Source: Chromatiaceae bacterium
GTDB taxonomy: Bacteria > Pseudomonadota > Gammaproteobacteria > Chromatiales > Chromatiaceae
Assembly (NCBI GenBank): GCA_019356535.1
Contig: CP037918.1
Location: forward strand, 992,001-1,056,000
Reading direction: 5' to 3'
DNA length: 64,000 bases
A program made the position numbers and the translations under genes. Every line of letters begins with the position of its first letter. Position 1 is the stretch's first letter. Positions 58,909 to 64,000 of this stretch are shown here, in pieces. The notes under the pieces are model-generated. The model worked only from the letters and a program-made list of their open reading frames with translations, was not told the origin of the DNA and searched no databases.

Positions 58909-60270
58909 GTGGGCTTCGATCCCGAAGCGTTACTGTATCGCCTGTCGCGCCTGCCAGCTCCTACCGGCTGGCTGATCGCCTGCAGTGGCGGCTTGGATTC
59001 CACTGTGTTGCTGCACGCTATGGCCGCCTTGCGCGACCGTCAGGTCGCGCCGTTGCGCGCGGTTCATGTACACCACGGCCTGCAGGCGGGCGCCGATGCC
59101 TGGGAGGCCCATGTCCGCAACACCTGCGACACTCTGGGGATTCCGCTGGAAGTGATTCGCCTGGACCTCGATGTTCCTCCCGGCGAGAGCCTGGAAGCGG
59201 TGGCGCGCAGCGCGCGTTATCGCGCCATCGCCGGGGTGCTGCGCCCTGGCGAGATGCTGCTGCTGGCCCAGCACCGTGACGACCAGGCCGAGACCCTGCT
59301 GCTGCAACTGCTGCGTGGCGCCGGGGTGGCCGGGCTGGCCGGCATGCCACGCTGCCGGCGTTGGGCGAGCGGCTGGCAGGCACGTCCCCTGCTCGATTTT
59401 TCGCGCGCGGCGTTGCGCCAATGGGCAGAAGCGCAAGGACTGGAGTGGATCGAGGATCCCAGCAACGCCGATCCGCGCTTCGACCGCAATTTCCTGCGCC
59501 ACCGGGTACTGCCGCTGTTGCGCGAACGCTGGCCCGGTGCGGACAAGGCGCTGGCGCGCAGTGCGGCCTTGCTGGGTGAGACCCGGCACCTGCTTGACGA
59601 CTGCGTGGCCGAGGCCCTGGCCGGGTGTCGTACCGGGAGTGGGCTTTCTGTCGCCGCGTTGCGCGAACTCGCCGTGCCGATGCGCGCGGAGGTGGTGCGC
59701 GCCTGGCTGCGCGATGGCGGCTGGCCATTGCCCGACCAGGGGCGCCTGCAGACGATCCAGCGCCAGCTGATCGAGGGTGCGGCCGGCACGGCGCCGCAGG
59801 TGGCCTGGGCCGGCATGAGCCTGCGCCGTTATCGCGAGTGCCTGTATGCCGTGCCCGACCCTTTGCCAGCGCCGCCGACCGGCGAGCGGGCCTGGCCGGC
59901 GCCGATGCCACTTGAACTGGGACCGGGGCAGGGACGGCTGCTGGCCCTGCCGGCGGAGCGGGGCATTCCTGTGCATTGGTGGGAGGCGGGGCGGGTGCGC
60001 GTGCGCTGGGGCGTGTCCGGCTGGCGCTGCTGCCCCCCGGGCCGCCGTGGTCATCGGAGCGCGCGCAAGTTGTACCAGGAACTCGGCGTGCCCGCCTGGG
60101 TGCGCCCCCATGTGCCGCTGGTCTTCGTCGAAGAGCGACTGGTGGCGGTCGGTGGTTTCACGCTCTGTGATCTGCCGCCGGCCCGAGCGGGTGAACCCTG
60201 CTATCGCCCGTCCTGGCGGGAGGCAGCGGTCTGGCCGCCAACCCGGGAGGAGGGCGATGGGATTTCGTGA
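58909..60270 (+). CDS. tilS: tRNA(Ile)-lysidine synthase
   Basis: 453 aa. Modifies C34 of the CAU-anticodon tRNA-Ile so that it reads AUA. N-type ATP pyrophosphatase loop ACSGGLDSTVLLHA, further motifs VHVHHGLQ and AQHRDDQAETLLLQLLRG, then TilS middle and C-terminal domains (KLYQELGVPAWVR). GTG start; AccA/TilS adjacency is common in gammaproteobacteria. Confidence 0.94.
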   Translation: MGFDPEALLYRLSRLPAPTGWLIACSGGLDSTVLLHAMAALRDRQVAPLRAVHVHHGLQAGADAWEAHVRNTCDTLGIPLEVIRLDLDVPPGESLEAVARSARYRAIAGVLRPGEMLLLAQHRDDQAETLLLQLLRGAGVAGLAGMPRCRRWASGWQARPLLDFSRAALRQWAEAQGLEWIEDPSNADPRFDRNFLRHRVLPLLRERWPGADKALARSAALLGETRHLLDDCVAEALAGCRTGSGLSVAALRELAVPMRAEVVRAWLRDGGWPLPDQGRLQTIQRQLIEGAAGTAPQVAWAGMSLRRYRECLYAVPDPLPAPPTGERAWPAPMPLELGPGQGRLLALPAERGIPVHWWEAGRVRVRWGVSGWRCCPPGRRGHRSARKLYQELGVPAWVRPHVPLVFVEERLVAVGGFTLCDLPPARAGEPCYRPSWREAAVWPPTREEGDGIS

Positions 60271-60766
60271 CAGTCATGCCGCGCACCACCCGGTGCAGGG
60301 GGTGGTGGTGAACCTTTTGTTGGTCGTGGCGCTGGTGCTGTTGCTGATTGGTCTGCACACACCGCTGCTGACCGTCGAGCAGTTCTATTTCTTTCGCAAT
60401 ACGGTCAGCCTGTGGTCGGGTATGCAACAACTGCGCACCGAGGGCGAGTGGGGCCTGTTCGCGCTCATCGGCCTGTTCAGCGTGGCATTTCCCGTCGTCA
60501 AGATCCTGTTGCTGGCTCTGGTATGGAACTTCGGACGTGAAGGCAGCCGGGTGCACGCCCGGCACCTGCACTGGCTGACCGAGTACGGGCGCTGGTCCAT
60601 GCTGGACGTGTTCGTGGTGGCGCTGATCGTGGTCACCGTCAAGCTCGGCGCGCTGGCGCAGGCACGGGTGGAGCCGGGGATCTACTGGTTCTCGGCCAGC
60701 GTGGTGCTCACCATGCTGCTGGCGCACTGGATCGGGCGTCATGCCAACGCTACCACCAACCGATAG
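60257..60766 (+). CDS. Paraquat-inducible protein A-family membrane protein
   Basis: 169 aa, one PqiA domain with four transmembrane helices: VNLLLVVALVLLLIGLHTPLL, the FSVAFPVVKILLLALVW helix and LTEYGRWSMLDVFVVALIVVTVKLG, the last being the family signature. PqiA-type proteins take part in intermembrane lipid transport with MCE proteins; no MCE gene is nearby. It overlaps the tilS end by 14 bases, with GGAGGAGGG as ribosome site. Confidence 0.87.
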   Translation: MGFRDSHAAHHPVQGVVVNLLLVVALVLLLIGLHTPLLTVEQFYFFRNTVSLWSGMQQLRTEGEWGLFALIGLFSVAFPVVKILLLALVWNFGREGSRVHARHLHWLTEYGRWSMLDVFVVALIVVTVKLGALAQARVEPGIYWFSASVVLTMLLAHWIGRHANATTNR

Positions 60767-60811
60767 AATGCAGGCCTTCGTTCAGGCAACAGGGAATAGG
60801 GAACAGGGAGA

Positions 60812-61843
60812 ATGACGCGACAGGGAGCGACCATTCTGGTAACCGGCGGTGCTGGTTACATCGGTAGCCATACCTGCGTGGAGCTGCTCGAGGCAGGCCA
60901 CGAGGTGGTGGTGTTGGACAACCTGAGCAACAGCAGTCCCGAGGCGTTGCGCCGGGTGCAGGAGCTCACGGGGCGCAAGCTGACTTTCGTCGAGGGTGAC
61001 ATCCGGGATCGCACGGTATTACGGGGGCTGCTGGCCGAACAGGCGATCGATGCGGTGATCCATTTCGCCGGGCTCAAGGCGGTGGGCGAGTCGGTGGAGC
61101 AGCCGCTGGCCTATTACGACAACAATGTCGGCGGTACCGTGATCCTGCTCGAGGAGCTGCGTGACGCGGGGGTGAAGCGCTTCGTGTTCAGTTCCTCGGC
61201 CACGGTCTACGGCGAGCCGGCCAGCCTGCCCATCCGTGAGGATTTTCCGCTCTCGGCCACCAACCCCTATGGTCGCGCCAAGCTGATGATCGAAGGCATG
61301 TTGCGCGACCTGCATCGTGCCGATCCTGCCTGGGACATCGCCATCCTGCGCTATTTCAATCCGGTCGGCGCGCATCCCAGCGGGCGCATCGGCGAGGACC
61401 CCAACGGCATCCCCAACAACCTGATGCCCTATATCGCCCAGGTGGCGGTAGGGCGCCTGCCGAAACTGCGGGTGTTCGGCGGTGACTATCCGACCCCGGA
61501 TGGCACCGGGGTACGCGACTACATTCACGTGGTGGACCTGGCGCGCGGTCATCTGGCAGCGCTGGACAGGCTACGCGAATCTCCGGGGCTGCTGACCTGC
61601 AACCTGGGCACCGGGCAGGGCTACTCGGTACTGGAGATGGTGAACACCTTCGCCGCGGTTTCGGGATGCGAGATCCCCTACGAGATCGTCGATCGGCGTG
61701 CTGGCGACATTGCCGCCTGCTGGGCCGATCCTGCGCTGGCGCGCGAACAGCTGGGCTGGCAGGCCGAACACGGGCTGGAGGCGATGTGTGCTGACACCTG
61801 GCGCTGGCAAAAGGCCAATCCCCAGGGTTACACCAGGGGTTGA
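60812..61843 (+). CDS. galE: UDP-glucose 4-epimerase
   Basis: 343-aa short-chain dehydrogenase. NAD motif [11 protein letters not shown], catalytic serine in [11 protein letters not shown], and YxxxK in [11 protein letters not shown]; the C-terminal UDP-sugar site has [14 protein letters not shown]. Supplies UDP-galactose for surface polysaccharide. It is convergent with the mannose-phosphate gene, ending 9 bases from its end. Confidence 0.95.
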   Translation: MTRQGATILVTGGAGYIGSHTCVELLEAGHEVVVLDNLSNSSPEALRRVQELTGRKLTFVEGDIRDRTVLRGLLAEQAIDAVIHFAGLKAVGESVEQPLAYYDNNVGGTVILLEELRDAGVKRFVFSSSATVYGEPASLPIREDFPLSATNPYGRAKLMIEGMLRDLHRADPAWDIAILRYFNPVGAHPSGRIGEDPNGIPNNLMPYIAQVAVGRLPKLRVFGGDYPTPDGTGVRDYIHVVDLARGHLAALDRLRESPGLLTCNLGTGQGYSVLEMVNTFAAVSGCEIPYEIVDRRAGDIAACWADPALAREQLGWQAEHGLEAMCADTWRWQKANPQGYTRG

Positions 61844-61852
61844 ATACGGCGC

Positions 61853-63295
61853 TCACTCGTCCTCGCGGTTGTAGACGTCCTCGAAGCGCACGATGTCGTC
61901 CTCGCCCAGGTAGCTGCCCGACTGCACCTCGATGATCTCCAGGGGCACCTGGCCGGGATTCTCCAGTCGGTGCCGGGTACCGATGGGGATGTAGGTGGAC
62001 TGGTTCTCGGTGAGCAGGAAGGTCTCGTCGCCACGAGTCACGCGCGCGGTGCCGCGTACCACGATCCAGTGTTCGGCGCGGTGGTGGTGCATCTGCAGGG
62101 ACAGGGAGGCCCCGGGCTTGACCGTCAGGCGCTTGACCTGGAAGCGGTGTCCCCGGTCGATGCCCTCGAAGGTACCCCAGGGGCGGTACACGCAGCGGTG
62201 GAATTCGTGTTCGCTGCGGCCATCGGCCTGCAGGCGCTCGGCGATCTGCTTGACGTCCTGGGCGCGCGACTTGTCGGCAACCAGCACTGCGTCCGGGGTT
62301 TCGACCACCACCAGATCCTTCACGCCCACCGCGGCGAGCATGCGGTGTTGCGAGAACAGCAGGTTGTTCTGTGCGTTCAGGGTCATGACATCGCCATGCA
62401 CCGCGTTGCCCTGTTCGTCCTGATGCGAGACCTCCCACAGCGCTTCCCAGGCGCCGATGTCCGACCAGCCGGCATCCAGCGGCACCACCACACAGTCCCC
62501 GCCCTGGCGTGACAGCGGTTCCATCACCGCATAGTCGATGGAGTCGGAGGGACAGGCGGCGAAGGCCTCGGCGTCCACGCGGACGAAGTCGAGATCCTGT
62601 TGCCCGCCGGCATGGGCCGCCGATACGGCCTGGTGGATCTCGGGGGCAAAGGATTCGATCAGTTCCAGCCAGCGGGCGGCGCGTACCATGAAGATGCCGC
62701 TGTTCCACAGGTAGCCGCCATCGTGCAGGTAGCGCTCGGCCGTCTCCTGGTCGGGTTTTTCGACGAAGGCATCGAGCCGGTGCACCCCGTTGTCGAGTGC
62801 CTCGCCCTGACGGATATAGCCGTAACCCGTGTGCGCTGCCTGCGGCACGATGCCGAAGGTGACCACCTTGCCGTCGGCGGCCTGGTGCACGCCGGTCGTC
62901 AGTGCCTGGGTAAAGGCCTGCTCGTCCTGGATCACGTGATCGGCCGGCATCACCAGCAGGATGGGATCGCCGATCTCGTGCGTGGCGTGCAGGGCCGCAA
63001 GGGTCAATGCCGGGGCCGTGTTGCGGCCCACCGGCTCGAGCAGGATGCTGCTGGCCGGACGGCCGCAGGCGAGCAACTGGTCGGCGACCAGGAACCGGTG
63101 CATCTCGTTGCACACCACCAGCGGTGCGGCTACCTCGTGGCCGGATAGCCCATCGCAGCGCAGCGCGGTGGTCTGCAACAGGGTGAGGTCGTCCACCAGG
63201 TTGTGGAATTGCTTGGGAAAGGCACGACGGGACAGTGGCCACAGGCGGGTCCCCGCGCCTCCGGAGAGGATCACGGGCAACAGCACGGATGACAT
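61853..63295 (-). CDS. manC: Mannose-1-phosphate guanylyltransferase / mannose-6-phosphate isomerase
   Basis: 480 aa bifunctional enzyme (AlgA/ManC/XanB type) for GDP-mannose synthesis. N-terminal nucleotidyltransferase: VILSGGAGTRLWPLSR, MPADHVI, FVEKPD, and the GWSDIGAWEALWE motif. C-terminal cupin-type isomerase: RPWGTFEGIDRG, LSLQMHHHRAEHWIVV. Start at MSSVLLPVILSGG with AAGGAG 10 bases upstream; the open frame runs 23 codons further. Confidence 0.94.
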   Translation of the reverse strand: MSSVLLPVILSGGAGTRLWPLSRRAFPKQFHNLVDDLTLLQTTALRCDGLSGHEVAAPLVVCNEMHRFLVADQLLACGRPASSILLEPVGRNTAPALTLAALHATHEIGDPILLVMPADHVIQDEQAFTQALTTGVHQAADGKVVTFGIVPQAAHTGYGYIRQGEALDNGVHRLDAFVEKPDQETAERYLHDGGYLWNSGIFMVRAARWLELIESFAPEIHQAVSAAHAGGQQDLDFVRVDAEAFAACPSDSIDYAVMEPLSRQGGDCVVVPLDAGWSDIGAWEALWEVSHQDEQGNAVHGDVMTLNAQNNLLFSQHRMLAAVGVKDLVVVETPDAVLVADKSRAQDVKQIAERLQADGRSEHEFHRCVYRPWGTFEGIDRGHRFQVKRLTVKPGASLSLQMHHHRAEHWIVVRGTARVTRGDETFLLTENQSTYIPIGTRHRLENPGQVPLEIIEVQSGSYLGEDDIVRFEDVYNREDE

Positions 63296-63663
63296 CGGGT
63301 CGGCACTCCTTGTCAGCAACGTCTCGGACCGCGCAACGCTACGGCCCTGGAGGGGAATTGTCAAAAACGTCGCCGAAGCGGCCCGGCAATATAGAAGAAG
63401 TTCTGTTAAACAGCGTAATTCTGCCGAAGAGTGCTATCTTCAGGTAACCACCGATGAATAACGGTGGGCGGAGTGATTCCCGGCAACCGAGAAACCGACC
63501 AGAGGGAATCTGCACAAAGGAGTTTCTTTCCCTCTCCCGCATGTGAGCCTGGCCGGCAGGGGACTCCAGGCGAGTCTTCATCCCTTCCTGATCTCCCTCG
63601 CGCAAGGCGGGGGAGGGATCCGGTCGGAGGTCCCAGGGAAAGCGTGAGAACGGAGGAAGAGAC
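63296..63663. repeat. Spacer between divergent manC and DUF2173 gene, with repeat remnant
   Basis: 368 bases. A hairpin CCACCG (63448-63453) / CGGTGG (63462-63467) with an 8-base loop is followed by GATTCCCGGCAACC. A degraded dispersed repeat follows (CCCTCTCCCGCATGTGAGCC near 63531 and CTCCCTCGCGCAAGGCGGGGGAGGG near 63593-63617). GGAGGAAGA precedes the next gene. No clear sigma-70 promoter was found. Confidence 0.45.
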
Positions 63664-64000
63664 ATGTTGACAGCCGAGCTGATGCGTCAGCCGGGCGTGA
63701 TCGCGGCGGGAGAGTATTCCTATCGCGGTGACCGCTTCAGCTACAAGGGCGAGATCGATGACGAGATGGCGCGTATGGCCTCCATCATGTGTCGCGCCAC
63801 GACCATGAGCGAACACATGCAAGTCGGGATGCTCGAGCAGTTCTGCCCTGATTGTGGCAGCTCGCCGGCGAACGGCTGGATCGTGCGCGGGCCGATGTTT
63901 ACGGTGTGCAACGTGGCCAATGTGTTCGCCTTTCTTGACAACCAGTCGGCATCGCTCAACGACATCATGGCACTGATGCACAAGCGATTGGCCGATGAGG
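63664..64000 (+). CDS. DUF2173-family protein (5' part)
   Basis: 112 codons are visible before the window ends. MLTAELMRQPGVIAAGEYSYRGDRFSYKG, MASIMCRATTMSEHMQ and GWIVRGPMFTVCNVANVFAFLDN match the pattern I recall for DUF2173 proteins, a roadblock/profilin-like fold common in sulfur-oxidising proteobacteria. Two close cysteines (FCPDCG) may bind metal. GGAGGAAGA ribosome site. Function unknown; a link to sulfur metabolism would be inference from its distribution only. Confidence 0.7.
   Translation, partial: MLTAELMRQPGVIAAGEYSYRGDRFSYKGEIDDEMARMASIMCRATTMSEHMQVGMLEQFCPDCGSSPANGWIVRGPMFTVCNVANVFAFLDNQSASLNDIMALMHKRLADE

Overview
This window is GC-rich bacterial chromosome from a gammaproteobacterium. 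The evidence is the order metY - rimP - nusA - infB - rbfA - truB - rpsO - pnp, the pairs pepA-holC and lptF-lptG, an RF2 gene with the +1 frameshift followed by lysS, and recA-recX behind pncC. A nuo operon end and a DUF2173-type gene at the right edge fit an autotrophic or sulfur-oxidising lineage of the Chromatiales/Ectothiorhodospiraceae kind. That placement is inferred from gene content, not from a phylogeny.

Layout. 1-5524: the end of the complex I operon (nuoJ partial, nuoK, nuoL, nuoM, nuoN). 5656-14676: the initiator tRNA with its own promoter and terminator, a structured leader with two terminator-like hairpins, then the translation/RNA-decay operon rimP to pnp, closed by a clear terminator. 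14711-20273: a five-gene overlapping operon (GT2 polyprenyl-phosphate glycosyltransferase, ArnT-like transferase, PAP2 phosphatase, second ArnT-like transferase, second PAP2 phosphatase), probably for envelope lipid or lipid A modification. 20258-22554 (minus): a small helical protein, holC, pepA. 22720-24893: lptF-lptG, followed by a 261-bp nested palindromic element. 25155-29433: RDD protein, PilZ protein, and a PAS sensor kinase/FixJ-type regulator pair. 29483-33485 (minus): a variant dihydrolipoamide dehydrogenase and glcE/glcD without glcF. 33536-42986: ppsR, an FAH-family hydrolase, pgm, mutS, a cupin, pncC-thpR, recA-recX.

43733-47354 is the most unusual part: the remains of a chromosomal integron. 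A leftward integron-integrase pseudogene (frameshift, stop, and no catalytic domain) faces an attI-like core site. Next come four rightward, visibly AT-richer gene cassettes, each followed by a recognisable attC site. For cassette 1, the inverse core of its attC is the exact complement of the cassette's own first bases; for the other three it differs by one base. The cassette contents are a DUF3800 protein, an orphan protein with a C-terminal membrane helix, a zinc-ribbon plus YbjQ-domain protein, and a decayed DUF4393 (Abi-alpha-like) gene. The backbone resumes at once with pdxH.

47361-63295: pdxH, a tandem REP-like repeat, a UvrD-type helicase-nuclease plus PD-(D/E)XK nuclease pair (AddAB-like) behind a DUF2238 membrane protein, prfB (frameshifted), lysS, accA, tilS, a PqiA-type membrane protein, galE and manC/algA. 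The window ends inside a DUF2173-family gene. Intergenic spaces from about 35 kb onward repeatedly carry a GC-rich dispersed palindrome (C5-GC-nn-GC-G5 core with flanking modules), which points to a genome full of small non-autonomous repeats.
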